DNA of 64,000 nucleotides from Paenibacillus radicis (ex Xue et al. 2023) (GTDB lineage: Bacteria > Bacillota > Bacilli > Paenibacillales > NBRC-103111): positions 124,001 through 188,000 of the forward strand of contig NZ_JANQBD010000018.1 of assembly GCF_024722015.1 (NCBI RefSeq), read 5' to 3'. Below the pieces are notes generated by a model. It saw nothing but the letters and a program-made list of their open reading frames with translations, was not told where the DNA came from and made no database searches. Below are positions 25,864-35,056 of the stretch, piece after piece. Within the stretch, counting starts at the first letter, position 1, and the number at the start of each line of letters is the position of its first letter. The position numbers and the translations under genes are program-made.

Positions 25864-27126
25864 TCAAGAACGAGTTATTTTAGAAACGATACATCCTGAT
25901 GCATCAAAAGTTAAGCTGCTGGTTCCAATTAATTCGAAAGGTACTTTTTGTCGCTTCATCGTCTCCAGAACGGAAGCGGATACAAACATTTTCTCCAGAT
26001 GCAGCGTGTTTGGGATTTGCACCAGGCTCACTTTTGAGGGCTCACGTTCAGGTCCCAAACTGCGTAGGGCAGCTTCTATAGCTTCTTTCTCATTGTCAAA
26101 AGTCATCGGCAGCATCGCTCGCTGCAGAAAGGTGCTTGTGATAGTGCTAGTGTACGTAGCGGTCGAATTGATTTTTTGTGTTAGCGCTTTCGTGGTGAAA
26201 TCGGCCAGCCCGATACCTTGGGCATTGCCGCCGGAACTATTTGCAAGATCAAGCACGACCAGTCGTTTGACCTTGGGTGCAGCAGGCTCCGGCATACCAG
26301 CAATTCTCCACCGGCCGATGATATTCGGATCCATGCCGGAGCCGCTGAATGTTTTTCCCATCTGCTCAACAACCAGCAGATCGATATCGTCAATAGGAAG
26401 CCGTGGCATCATCGTCTTAGAACGGGTCAGCAGCCTGGATTCCTTACTGTGCCATTCGTTCGGTTCAACACCTACGATATCGGCGGTCTCGTCATATCCG
26501 TTTTCGAGTATGGCTATGCCTAATGCAACAGGTGCATGCTCCAGCGCATACTTGGAAACCGCCTCGATGTTTATAGCCATATCTTGAACCCCCGCGCCGT
26601 GGATAAAAGAGGCGCCGGTGATTTTACCGAGACCGATTGCGATCATTTTGCTCAGCCCGCTTTCTACGCTTCCACGGAAGGCTGTGTGGGCCTTAATCCG
26701 GTTGACCACGATGATCCCGTCGGCAGAACAGGCATGCTGATCCATATAAACCGGAAACGGCGATGGTCCGGGCGTATACCCGAGCAGCTTCACGTCCATA
26801 GAAGAGAGGATGGGAGCTCCCACGGATTGTTCGGTAATGCCCAGATGGCGCAGCACATCGACTTGGCCTTCCGCGGTAGCTCCTCCGTGGCTGCCCATCG
26901 CCGGAACGACAAAAGGGTGAAGCGATAGATTGCGAAGTGCGGATGCAATAGCTCGCACTATTAACGGAAAGTCGGTGATGCCCCGGCTTCCCGCTGTAAT
27001 CGCTACGGTGGCGTTTTCCGGCAAACTGCGGATGCCAAGCGAATTTGTCACGATTCGCTGGACTGTATCCTCAATCTCACTTAGCCGCTCAGAAGGAAAT
27101 GATAACCGAACCTCAAATAAATCCAC
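25864..27126 (-). CDS. LarA-like (lactate racemase domain, DUF2088) protein
   Basis: A 420-residue protein of the nickel-pincer racemase/epimerase superfamily. MGSHGGATAEGQ, VVNRIKAHTAFRG and SGLSKMIAIGLGKITGA correspond to the conserved His/Lys blocks of the family. LarA members act on 2-hydroxy acids, including sugar acids, so here it is probably a 2-epimerase of an aldonate feeding one of the two dehydratases. The cofactor genes larB, larC and larE are not in the window and would have to be elsewhere. Only three bases separate it from the upstream dehydrogenase. Substrate is inferred. Confidence 0.75.
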   Translation of the reverse strand: MDLFEVRLSFPSERLSEIEDTVQRIVTNSLGIRSLPENATVAITAGSRGITDFPLIVRAIASALRNLSLHPFVVPAMGSHGGATAEGQVDVLRHLGITEQSVGAPILSSMDVKLLGYTPGPSPFPVYMDQHACSADGIIVVNRIKAHTAFRGSVESGLSKMIAIGLGKITGASFIHGAGVQDMAINIEAVSKYALEHAPVALGIAILENGYDETADIVGVEPNEWHSKESRLLTRSKTMMPRLPIDDIDLLVVEQMGKTFSGSGMDPNIIGRWRIAGMPEPAAPKVKRLVVLDLANSSGGNAQGIGLADFTTKALTQKINSTATYTSTITSTFLQRAMLPMTFDNEKEAIEAALRSLGPEREPSKVSLVQIPNTLHLEKMFVSASVLETMKRQKVPFELIGTSSLTFDASGCIVSKITRS

Positions 27127-27129
27127 AGC

Positions 27130-28185
27130 TTACACCCCGCTTGTCGAGGGGGGTCTGACGATCGCTTTTATAATATGCGGATCTCGAGTTTCCATTTGAA
27201 GCAATGGGATTTCGAAATCTTTGAGCTCGTATTCGTGGGTAATGATTTCACGAACGGGGATTTTTTGCTGCTCGACCATTTGGATGGCCTGTTTCCATAC
27301 GTTTGGACTTGAAACTGAGCCGTAAATCTCCAAATCTTTGCGGACGATAATATTGGCTTCAATCTCGGCTCTTCGCTCAAAAATGCCAACCAGACAAACT
27401 CTTGCTCCCGGTGCGGTAACTTCAAACAAGCTTTCAAAGGCGGATGCACTGCCAGACGCTTCGATGATCACGTTAAAAAGCTCGCCGCCAGTCACTTCCA
27501 GTGCTTTGGCCGTATAATTGTCGGCCGATAGGTTGATCGTATGGTCGGCACCAAGCCTTTTGCCGACGTCCAGACGGTTTTGCCGCAAATCGACTAAGGT
27601 TACGGAGGATGCGCCGAAAGCTTTCGCCATAGCGGTAGTAAGCAGTCCGATCGGCCCGGCGCCAACGACAAGCACATGATCGGCGGGCGTCACTCTTACC
27701 TTCTCAATACTGCGGTAAGCTACAGCTGTCGGCTCAATCAAACAAGCTTCCTCGAAAGACAAGTTCGGAGAGAATGGATGAAGCGCGTAGCTTGGTACAA
27801 CGATGTATTCCGCAGCAGCGCCGTTACGGCCAAAGACACCGTTTTCAACGCGCTTCGGACATATATTGTAATTGCCTTTGCGGCAGTTTACGCATTTGCC
27901 GCAAGGAATGGTCACCTCTCCGACTACCCGCTGGCCGATGGTAAATTCGCTGACGTTCTCCCCGACAGCTTCAACTTCTCCCGACCACTCATGGCCCGGT
28001 ATAATGGGAAAGGTCACACGATGATTTTGTAAGCCTTGGTATAAATGAAGGTCCGTTCCGCAAACGCCGATACAGCGGACGCGCACCAACACCTCATATG
28101 GGCTGCATGCCGGCTTTTCGGTGGGGCGTACATGCATGACCCGTTCTTTATCGACCATGACGGCCAGCATTTCATTAGTTGACAT
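27130..28185 (-). CDS. Zinc-dependent sugar/polyol dehydrogenase (MDR family)
   Basis: A 351-residue enzyme with the full two-zinc layout: catalytic GVCGTDLHLYQG and PGHEWSGEV, structural loop CGKCVNCRKGNYNIC, and nucleotide motif VLVVGAGPIGLL. Sorbitol/threonine/galactitol dehydrogenase type. First metabolic gene behind the ROK regulator (51 bases). It likely oxidises a sugar alcohol or sugar acid hydroxyl as the entry to this pathway. Confidence 0.87.
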   Translation of the reverse strand: MSTNEMLAVMVDKERVMHVRPTEKPACSPYEVLVRVRCIGVCGTDLHLYQGLQNHRVTFPIIPGHEWSGEVEAVGENVSEFTIGQRVVGEVTIPCGKCVNCRKGNYNICPKRVENGVFGRNGAAAEYIVVPSYALHPFSPNLSFEEACLIEPTAVAYRSIEKVRVTPADHVLVVGAGPIGLLTTAMAKAFGASSVTLVDLRQNRLDVGKRLGADHTINLSADNYTAKALEVTGGELFNVIIEASGSASAFESLFEVTAPGARVCLVGIFERRAEIEANIIVRKDLEIYGSVSSPNVWKQAIQMVEQQKIPVREIITHEYELKDFEIPLLQMETRDPHIIKAIVRPPSTSGV

Positions 28186-28236
28186 GTTTCATTCATCCTT
28201 TCACCCCCGAAAGCCTACAGAGATCTGTACAAGCTT

Positions 28237-29421
28237 CTACAGCTTTTGCTCGTAGGAATAAAACCAATAGTGGATGACTTCACAGGCTGCGCCAATGGAG
28301 GCGGCAAGCTCGCCGAAACGGCTCGGAACAATGTCTATTCGGGTTGAAGCATAGAAGTAGCATCGTTCCGACAATGTACGGTGAATTGGATTAAGTATCC
28401 ATTTATCAGCTTTGGCCATGTCGCCCCGGATAATAATGACTTCCGGATTAAATGTATTGACGACGTTGGCGAGTCCGATTCCCAGAAATTCGCCTGTTTC
28501 CGTCAAGGCTGTAATCGCTCCATTATCGCCAGCATTGGCAAGCGCAATAATTTCATCCACCTTAGGCGGAGTTTCGATATTTTTGTTTTTCATAAAATTG
28601 CGTATAAGCGCTTGAGGCGAGGAGTACATTTCCCAGCAGCCTCGGTTGCCGCAGTTACAGCGCGGGCCTTCCATATTGATGGTCATATGTCCCATCTCTC
28701 CAGCAAACCCATCTTGTCCCCGAAATACTTTCCCGTCTATAAAAATGCCAACGCCAATACCTCGATTGGTGACGCTGAGTAAAATTTGATGATTTCTTCC
28801 TTTGCCGGCCCCGAAGGTCGATTCCCCGATCACTGAAGTATTGCAATCGTTATCGACAAAAGTTTGAATCCCCGTGTAGCTTTCCACCAGATGCTTTAAC
28901 GGCAGGTTTTGCAATCCTGCGTTAGGCGCAATTACGAGTGTGCCTGTCTCGTGATTGACGATGCCGACGACCCCGATGCCAATACCGATGATGCCGAGAG
29001 CGGACTGCGGAACGGCACTGCGAGCTTCATCGATCGCTTTGAACAATTGATCAACGATTTCTTTTTCGTTATCAGAGATGAGATACGATTTCTTCCAGTG
29101 CACGCCGGCATTCAGGTTGACCACGATTACCGTCATGAAGCCGACATTCAACTCGATACCAATCACATAGCCGGCATCCCCGTTAAAATTTAGAAGGGTA
29201 GGCCTGCGGCCGCGTTTCGATTTGACTTCGCCGATTTCGACTACATACCTTTTGGCAATAAGCTCTTCGACCATGGAAGAAACAGTTGCTTTATTGAGTT
29301 TTGATATTTTGGATATTTCGATTCTGGAAATCGGTCCTTTTTCACGGATAAGATTCATGACAAGCATGATATTAATTTGCTTGATGAGGTCCGCATCTCC
29401 GGTCATTTCGCGTTTTATCAT
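28237..29421 (-). CDS. ROK family repressor (XylR/NagC type)
   Basis: A 394-residue regulator with an N-terminal winged HTH (GPISRIEISKISKLNKATVS) and a ROK sugar-binding domain with the zinc-type motif CNCGNRGCWEMY. Its gene heads the minus operon and faces the large plus operon. Palindromes in the gap (best at 29691-29713) resemble the A/T-rich TTAGTTTAA-type operators of XylR-like proteins. It therefore probably represses both directions until a sugar or sugar acid binds. Confidence 0.88.
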   Translation of the reverse strand: MIKREMTGDADLIKQINIMLVMNLIREKGPISRIEISKISKLNKATVSSMVEELIAKRYVVEIGEVKSKRGRRPTLLNFNGDAGYVIGIELNVGFMTVIVVNLNAGVHWKKSYLISDNEKEIVDQLFKAIDEARSAVPQSALGIIGIGIGVVGIVNHETGTLVIAPNAGLQNLPLKHLVESYTGIQTFVDNDCNTSVIGESTFGAGKGRNHQILLSVTNRGIGVGIFIDGKVFRGQDGFAGEMGHMTINMEGPRCNCGNRGCWEMYSSPQALIRNFMKNKNIETPPKVDEIIALANAGDNGAITALTETGEFLGIGLANVVNTFNPEVIIIRGDMAKADKWILNPIHRTLSERCYFYASTRIDIVPSRFGELAASIGAACEVIHYWFYSYEQKL

Positions 29422-29645
29422 GGGATCCCCCTATAGATATATTAGTGGAATTAAGTTTATCGTATAAACTATAGGGCAACAAGTTATTGTTTCTAGTTTA
29501 ACTAATAAACAAATACAAAACAAATCTGATGAACAAACAAACTGATGGGCAATCAGCTGGTTCAACGTAATTATAACCCAATAAATCAGCGTTGAAAAGT
29601 GTTTGTGTACAAAAAATAAAATTTCTAAATTATTAAATAGCTATA
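29422..29645. other. Divergent regulatory region, left part
   Basis: No gene. It should hold the promoter of the minus ROK operon. A TAGTT/AACTA palindrome (centre near 29500) in A/T-rich sequence is a possible second ROK operator. Confidence 0.35.
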
Positions 29646-29674
29646 TTGACTTGGGAAAATATGTTTGATAATCT
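29646..29674 (+). promoter_or_regulatory. Sigma-A promoter of the eleven-gene operon
   Basis: TTGACT, a 17-base spacer and TAATCT, with predicted start near 29681. The untranslated leader to 29811 is about 130 bases. Confidence 0.5.
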
Positions 29675-29690
29675 GTGTTCGTGGGATTTA

Positions 29691-29713
29691 TTTAATTTAA
29701 CTCTTAAACTAAA
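29691..29713. promoter_or_regulatory. Candidate ROK operator palindrome
   Basis: TTAATTTAA, three bases, TTAAACTAA: eight of nine arm positions pair. It lies about ten bases after the predicted transcription start, fitting repression by road-block. A CcpA-like GGTAAGCGCTTCCT follows at 29757-29770 but departs from the cre consensus at both ends. Confidence 0.45.
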
Positions 29714-29810
29714 TGAACTCAAATCTGATTTTCATTTTAAAGGGCGTATCATAAAGGTAAGCGCTTCCTAAATCAGGCGGCTGCTTGTCGAAGACAGGAG
29801 CGAAAGGACA

Positions 29811-30620
29811 ATGAGAGAAAATACAGTTAAACGGCGGCTGCGCGAAGGGAAACCGAGTGTAGGATCGTGGCTGTCCATTCCGAGCCCGTACACATCGGAG
29901 GTGATGGCCCAAGCCGGATACGATTGGCTGGTCATTGACATGGAGCATAATCCTATTTCCATTGAAACGGCGGGACTAATGGTATCTTCAATGTTTAATA
30001 CGAGTACGGTACCGCTTGTACGGGTGCCTTGGAACACAGGGGAAAATATTAAAAGGGTGCTCGATATGGGCGCATGGGGCATCGTTGTTCCGATGGTCAA
30101 TACAAAGGAGGATGCAGAGCTCGCTGTACGCGAAGCCAAGTATCATCCGCTTGGCAGCCGCAGTGTCGGCGGGCGAAGGCATGCGGTTGGGTTCGAAACC
30201 GATACCTCAACTTATTTTGAGAAAGGCAACGAACAGATCGCAGTGATTGTACAAATTGAACATATCCAGGCCGTACGCAATATTGATGACATACTGAGTG
30301 TGCCTGGAATCGATGCTTGTTTTATTGGACCCAATGATTTGATGTCTTCCATGGGACTGAAGCCGGGGCTGGAGAGCACCGATCCGGCGGTTGCAGCCGC
30401 TATAGAGGAAGTGAAACAGTCCGCCCGTCGCAATGGTGTACCGACCGGTATTCATGTTGCTAGCCCAGAGGCGGCCAACAAGCGCATTGCCGAAGGCTTT
30501 CAATTTATCGCTATTGCCAGCGAAATTGCCGGAATGCTCAGCAAAGCTTTGGCCGATATATCCCAATTGGATGCTTCGGCGCTCGAAAGTAAGAGCGCTA
30601 TAAAGGAAGTGCGGTACTAA
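29811..30620 (+). CDS. HpcH/HpaI family class II pyruvate aldolase
   Basis: A 269-residue metal-dependent aldolase that cleaves 2-keto-3-deoxy acids to pyruvate and an aldehyde. Blocks: DWLVIDMEHNPIS, LVRVPWN, GAWGIVVPMVNT, VIVQIEHIQAV with the metal-binding Glu, and CFIGPNDLMSSMG. Related to YfaU, GarL and HpaI. It is the logical next step after the two dehydratases of the divergent operon. Its aldehyde product would be handled by the aldehyde dehydrogenase two genes downstream. AGGAG-type site at about 29797; ATG start. Confidence 0.88.
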   Translation: MRENTVKRRLREGKPSVGSWLSIPSPYTSEVMAQAGYDWLVIDMEHNPISIETAGLMVSSMFNTSTVPLVRVPWNTGENIKRVLDMGAWGIVVPMVNTKEDAELAVREAKYHPLGSRSVGGRRHAVGFETDTSTYFEKGNEQIAVIVQIEHIQAVRNIDDILSVPGIDACFIGPNDLMSSMGLKPGLESTDPAVAAAIEEVKQSARRNGVPTGIHVASPEAANKRIAEGFQFIAIASEIAGMLSKALADISQLDASALESKSAIKEVRY

Positions 30621-30643
30621 CGAATGCGAAAGGAGTCCTTTTC

Positions 30644-31603
30644 ATGACGAACAAAGTGCTTGTCACTCCAGATATGTTTCATCAGGACGCCGTGACTTTG
30701 TTAAAGGAGTCGGGGTTTGAAGTAGTCTTTACAAAGCCGACCCGCCACGTGACTGAAGATGAGGTCCGTCAAAACATTATTGACGCTGTGGCCTATGTGG
30801 TCGGATCCAACCCGTTAACAGCTAGAACGATAAGCGAGGGGAAAGAGCTGAAACTCATCGCCCGCTTCGGGGTCGGTTATGATGCGATCGACTGGCGGTA
30901 TGCGATGCAAAATGGTATTACGGTAACGGTTACGGCTGGAGCTAATGAACAATCTGTCGCGGATATGGCGCTGGCGCTCATGCTCAGCGTATCGAGGCAA
31001 ATTCCTTATTTTGACCGGTCCATCCGGGAAGGCCAATGGACGCCGCAAATATTGACTCATGAGATGTGGTCGAAAACCGTTGGCATCATGGGGACCGGGA
31101 GAATTGGCAAAGCCGTCGCCAAACGTGTAGCCGGATTCGATGCAACCATTTTGGCCTATGACGCCTACCCGGATTATGCTTGGGCGGAGCGGGCAGAGGT
31201 TACTTATGTAAGTAAGGAGCAGTTACTTGCGGAGTCGGATTATATATCACTTCATCTGCCATTGAATAAGGAAACGGATCGGATCGTTGACGCCTCATTT
31301 TTGGAGCAAATGAAGCCAACCGCCTTCCTGATTAACACGGCTAGAGGGCAATTGGTCGACGAATCTGCACTCTATGAGGCGTTAGCGCGTAAATCCATCG
31401 GCGGGGCAGGCTTGGACGTTTACAACAAAGAGCCGTTGTCCAAGGATTCCCCGTTGTACTCGCTGGATAATTGCGTACTTACCCACCATGTTTCATCACA
31501 TACGAAGGAAGCAATGCGCCGTATGAGCCTGCTGTGTGCCGAAGAAATTATCCGGATGGGCAAAGGCCAGCCTCCGCAGCATTCGATTCCGGAGAAGCTG
31601 TAA
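30644..31603 (+). CDS. 2-hydroxyacid (phosphoglycerate-type) dehydrogenase
   Basis: A 319-residue D-2-hydroxyacid dehydrogenase. Rossmann motif VGIMGTGRIGKAVAKR, LINTARGQLVDESAL with the catalytic Arg, and a TH-H-V-S-S-H stretch at the catalytic His. It lacks the ACT domain of biosynthetic SerA, which supports a catabolic role such as tartronate semialdehyde, hydroxypyruvate or 2-keto sugar acid reduction. It is 23 bases behind the aldolase and has an AAAGGAG site. It is only distantly like the other dehydrogenase at 21474, so the two probably use different substrates. Confidence 0.85.
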   Translation: MTNKVLVTPDMFHQDAVTLLKESGFEVVFTKPTRHVTEDEVRQNIIDAVAYVVGSNPLTARTISEGKELKLIARFGVGYDAIDWRYAMQNGITVTVTAGANEQSVADMALALMLSVSRQIPYFDRSIREGQWTPQILTHEMWSKTVGIMGTGRIGKAVAKRVAGFDATILAYDAYPDYAWAERAEVTYVSKEQLLAESDYISLHLPLNKETDRIVDASFLEQMKPTAFLINTARGQLVDESALYEALARKSIGGAGLDVYNKEPLSKDSPLYSLDNCVLTHHVSSHTKEAMRRMSLLCAEEIIRMGKGQPPQHSIPEKL

Positions 31604-31650
31604 TTATTTTATTTCTTTAATTCTTTTATTCTTAGAAAGGACTGATTAAG

Positions 31651-33087
31651 ATGAGAGGACTGCTTTATATCAATGGAAAATGGGAGGAGCCAAGTCGGGG
31701 AGCTTATTTTCCTTCCTACAATCCCGCAACAGGCGAACAGGTCGGGGAGGCTGCGGACGGTTCTCGTGAAGATGTACAGCGCGCGGTCGAAGCTGCATCC
31801 AAAGCGTTTCCGGCATGGTCACAAATGACGGCGTTGGAACGGGCTGACCTGATGATGGACTGCTACCACCGTATTAACGCGGAGTTCGAGGAGCTGGCGG
31901 AAATTTTAACAGTGGAGCAGGGCAAGCCGCTGCAGGAAGCAAGAAACGAGCTTGTTTACGCCAACAGCTTTTTCCGCTGGTTTGCCGAGGAGGCGCGCCG
32001 CATTTATGGAGATACGGTACCTGCAAACAGCAAGGATAAAAGATTGCTTGTCATCAGGCAGCCGGTCGGAGTTGTCGCGGCGATCTCTACCTGGAATTTC
32101 CCGCAGGCTATGGTGACGCGGAAAATTGCACCGGCGCTGGCGGCAGGCTGCACGATCGTCGTTAAGCCAGCCAAGCATACTCCGCTGAATGCCGTTGCTT
32201 TATTTAAAATATTCGAGAAGGTAGGATTTCCTCCAGGTGTACTGAACCTGATTACGACATCTACGTCCAGCGAGGTGGGGGATGAATTTTTAACGAATCC
32301 GGCTATCCGTAAAATCACGTTTACCGGCTCCACGGAAGTAGGCAAATATTTGATCAAGCGCTCAGCGGATCAAGTGAAGAAAGTATCCATGGAGTTGGGC
32401 GGTCATGCACCGTTTATCGTATTCGCCGACGCGGATCTGGAAGACGCGGTTAATGGGGTGATCGGCAGTAAATTCCGCAATGCCGGACAAACCTGCATTT
32501 GCGCCAACAGAGTGTATGTCGAGCGTTCCGTCAAGGAACCGTTTGAAGCCCTTTTAGTTGAAAAGGTGAACCAGTTGAAATTGGGCGACGGACTGGACCC
32601 GGGTACAACGATCGGTCCTCTGATTGATGAAGGAGCGGTTGAAAAATCCAAGGAACATGTGGACGATGCGGTGTCTCAGGGGGCTAAAGTGTTGACCGGC
32701 GGCAAGAGAGCAGAGCGGCAGGGACAATTTTTCGAGCCTACTATACTTAGCGACGTTAACGAAAATATGTTAATCTGCAAAGAGGAAACCTTCGGTCCTG
32801 TTGCCCCCCTGATGGTTTTTGACTCGGAGGAGGAAGTAATAGCGCGTGCGAACAACGTTCCTTACGGCTTGGCATCGTATTTCTATACGAAGGATTTAAG
32901 CCGTGCATTCCGCGTGGCTGAGAAGCTGCAGTACGGCATCGTTGGTTTGAACGATCCGTTCCCGTCCGTAGCGCAGGCTCCGTTCGGCGGTGTGAAAGAG
33001 TCCGGAATCGGGCGCGAAGGGGGTAAAGAAGGGATTGACGATTTCCTCGAAACGAAATATATTTCAATGAAAATTTATAGCGAATGA
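31651..33087 (+). CDS. NAD(P)-dependent aldehyde dehydrogenase (succinate semialdehyde dehydrogenase-like)
   Basis: A 478-residue ALDH with SMELGGHAPFIVFADADLED (general-base Glu) and GQTCICANRVYV (nucleophilic Cys), plus ISTWNFPQAM for the oxyanion Asn. Close to GabD and alpha-ketoglutarate semialdehyde dehydrogenases. In this operon it likely oxidises the aldehyde released by the aldolase or formed by a sugar-acid dehydratase route. AAAGGAC-type site, ATG start. Confidence 0.88.
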   Translation: MRGLLYINGKWEEPSRGAYFPSYNPATGEQVGEAADGSREDVQRAVEAASKAFPAWSQMTALERADLMMDCYHRINAEFEELAEILTVEQGKPLQEARNELVYANSFFRWFAEEARRIYGDTVPANSKDKRLLVIRQPVGVVAAISTWNFPQAMVTRKIAPALAAGCTIVVKPAKHTPLNAVALFKIFEKVGFPPGVLNLITTSTSSEVGDEFLTNPAIRKITFTGSTEVGKYLIKRSADQVKKVSMELGGHAPFIVFADADLEDAVNGVIGSKFRNAGQTCICANRVYVERSVKEPFEALLVEKVNQLKLGDGLDPGTTIGPLIDEGAVEKSKEHVDDAVSQGAKVLTGGKRAERQGQFFEPTILSDVNENMLICKEETFGPVAPLMVFDSEEEVIARANNVPYGLASYFYTKDLSRAFRVAEKLQYGIVGLNDPFPSVAQAPFGGVKESGIGREGGKEGIDDFLETKYISMKIYSE

Positions 33088-33097
33088 GGGGAAAGCA

Positions 33098-34264
33098 GTG
33101 ACGCTCAGGCAGGAAGTTCGAATAGGTATGATCGGTTATAACTTTATGGGAAAAGCCCACAGCAACGCCTACAGGCAGCTTCCGTTTTTTTTCGAAAAGT
33201 CCGCAGTACCTGTGCTGAAGGCCATAGCGGGACGCAACGAGGAAGAGGTTCAGAAAGCGTCCCGGAAAATGGGCTGGGCTTCGTATGAAACCGATTGGCG
33301 CAAGCTTATTGAACGGGATGATATCGATGTCATCGATATTGCAACGCCCAACCATACCCACGTGGAAATGGCGATCGCCGCTTTGGAAGCAGGCAAGCAT
33401 ATCATTTGTGAAAAACCGCTTGCCATTACTTTGGAAGAAGCCAAGCGAATGAAGGCGGCCGCCGATCGCTCCGGCAAAGTGAACATGCTGATGCATAATT
33501 ATCGCTTTGCTCCTGCCGTGCAGTTTGCCAAACAGTTGATCTGTGAAGGGAAATTGGGGGAAATCCGTCATATCCGCGCCGTTTATTTGAACCAAAGCAT
33601 GATAGATCCGAACCGACCGTTTAGATGGCGGCTCAGCAAAGAAATTGCCGGTTATGGTGCACTTGGCGATATCGGCAGTCATATTATCGATTTGGCTTCG
33701 TTTCTTGTTGGGGATTTTAAGAAAGTTTCGGGGATGATGGAAACCTTCGTCAAAAGCCGTCCTGATGCAGGTCCGGATGGACAGCCAAATTATGAAAAAA
33801 TGATCGAAGTCGACGTAGATGACACATCCGCCTTTTTAGCCAAATTTGAAAACGGCGCCGTAGGCGTATTTGAAGCAACACGTTATGCGGGCGGCAATAA
33901 AAACGGAAATCGTTTTGAAATCAATGGGGAAAAGGGTTCGATCCGCTGGGATTTTGAGCATATGAACGAATTGCAGGTTTATTTTACAGATGAGGACGAA
34001 TTGCTAAGAGGATTTCGAACAATCAATTGCACTGAAATGAAGCATCCTTATGCAGGCAACTATTGGCCCCCGGGTCATATTCTCGGCTACGAGCACACGT
34101 TTATCAGCTTGATTTACGAATTGATCAACGGAGTTGCAAACGGGTTAAATCCGCAGCCTAATTTTGCGGACGGCGTGTATAACCAAGCGGTTATGGAAGC
34201 GGTTTCCCAATCCTCCGAGCTTGGCCGATGGGTCAACATATCCGATTTGCTTGGCCCGCAATAA
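33098..34264 (+). CDS. Gfo/Idh/MocA family oxidoreductase
   Basis: A 388-residue NAD(P)-dependent sugar oxidoreductase. Rossmann start MIGYNFMGKAHSNAY (GxNxxGxxH variant), the family EKPLAITLEEA with the conserved Lys, and GDIGSHIIDLASFLVG with the active-site Asp/His. GTG start behind GAGGGGAAAG. Such enzymes oxidise myo-inositol, glucose, 1,5-anhydro sugars or uronic acid derivatives. A second, unrelated-looking copy ends the operon (39627). Confidence 0.87.
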   Translation: MTLRQEVRIGMIGYNFMGKAHSNAYRQLPFFFEKSAVPVLKAIAGRNEEEVQKASRKMGWASYETDWRKLIERDDIDVIDIATPNHTHVEMAIAALEAGKHIICEKPLAITLEEAKRMKAAADRSGKVNMLMHNYRFAPAVQFAKQLICEGKLGEIRHIRAVYLNQSMIDPNRPFRWRLSKEIAGYGALGDIGSHIIDLASFLVGDFKKVSGMMETFVKSRPDAGPDGQPNYEKMIEVDVDDTSAFLAKFENGAVGVFEATRYAGGNKNGNRFEINGEKGSIRWDFEHMNELQVYFTDEDELLRGFRTINCTEMKHPYAGNYWPPGHILGYEHTFISLIYELINGVANGLNPQPNFADGVYNQAVMEAVSQSSELGRWVNISDLLGPQ

Positions 34265-34304
34265 TATTCCAAATTTATTTTAGTAAGAAAGGAATGACCC
34301 GGAT

Positions 34305-35039
34305 TTGAACAACAAGATAAAAGTGACGGTCTGGAATGAGTTTGTACACGAACGGACGATGGAAGAGGTTAGGAATTTATACCCGCTAGGAATTCACACG
34401 GTTATAGCGAACTATTTGAACAAGGCTGGAATGGAAGCGGTTACGGCTACGCTCGACCAACCCGAGCACGGCTTGACGGAGCAAACATTAGACAACACCG
34501 ACGTTTTGATCTGGTGGGGACATATGCACCATCATGAAGTGGATGATGAGATCGTGGAAAAAGTACGCAGGAAGGTGCTCGCCGGTATGGGACTGATCGT
34601 CCTTCATTCCGGTCACAATTCCAAAATCTTCAAAAAGCTGCTAGGCTCGGACTGCCGACTGAAATGGCGCGAATCGGGTGATATGGAACGGCTGTGGGTC
34701 GTGAAGCCCGGACATCCTATCGCCGAGGGCATTGGGGATTATATTGAATTGGAGCACGAAGAAATGTACGGCGAAATTTTCGATATTCCCGATCCGGACG
34801 AATTGGTTTTTGTCAGCTGGTTTTCAAGCGGTGAAGTATTCCGCAGCGGATGTACGTTTACCCGGGGGAAAGGTAAAATCTTTTATTTCAGACCCGGTCA
34901 TGAAACGTACCCTACATTCTACAACGAAAAAGTTTTAAGAGTTATTCAAAACGGGGTAAAGTGGGCTAAGCCGCTTGAAATATCTCCTATCGTATTTGGA
35001 CATGCAGGAGCTGTGGGGCAGGGCATATATAACTTATAA
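34305..35039 (+). CDS. ThuA domain protein (trehalose-utilization-like)
   Basis: A 244-residue class-I glutamine-amidotransferase-like fold without the usual Cys triad. Family blocks: VTVWNEFVHERTMEEV, DVLIWWGHMHHHEVDD, GLIVLHSGHNSK and YFRPGHETYPTF. ThuA relatives occur in sugar operons next to Gfo/Idh/MocA genes, where they are tied to keto-disaccharide use; the reaction is not settled. TTG start with AAAGGA about eleven bases upstream, so translation may be moderate. Confidence 0.82.
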   Translation: MNNKIKVTVWNEFVHERTMEEVRNLYPLGIHTVIANYLNKAGMEAVTATLDQPEHGLTEQTLDNTDVLIWWGHMHHHEVDDEIVEKVRRKVLAGMGLIVLHSGHNSKIFKKLLGSDCRLKWRESGDMERLWVVKPGHPIAEGIGDYIELEHEEMYGEIFDIPDPDELVFVSWFSSGEVFRSGCTFTRGKGKIFYFRPGHETYPTFYNEKVLRVIQNGVKWAKPLEISPIVFGHAGAVGQGIYNL

Positions 35040-35056
35040 AATAGGGAGGGATAGTT

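Noticed and set aside
25331..26587. Long open frame of 418 codons on the plus strand
   Set aside because: It runs antisense across the UxaA-type and LarA-like genes on the minus strand, has no ribosome binding site and resembles no family. The minus-strand proteins have clear motifs.
32756..33682. Open frame of 308 codons on the minus strand
   Set aside because: It spans the end of the aldehyde dehydrogenase and the start of the oxidoreductase gene antisense, without a ribosome binding site or recognisable protein features.
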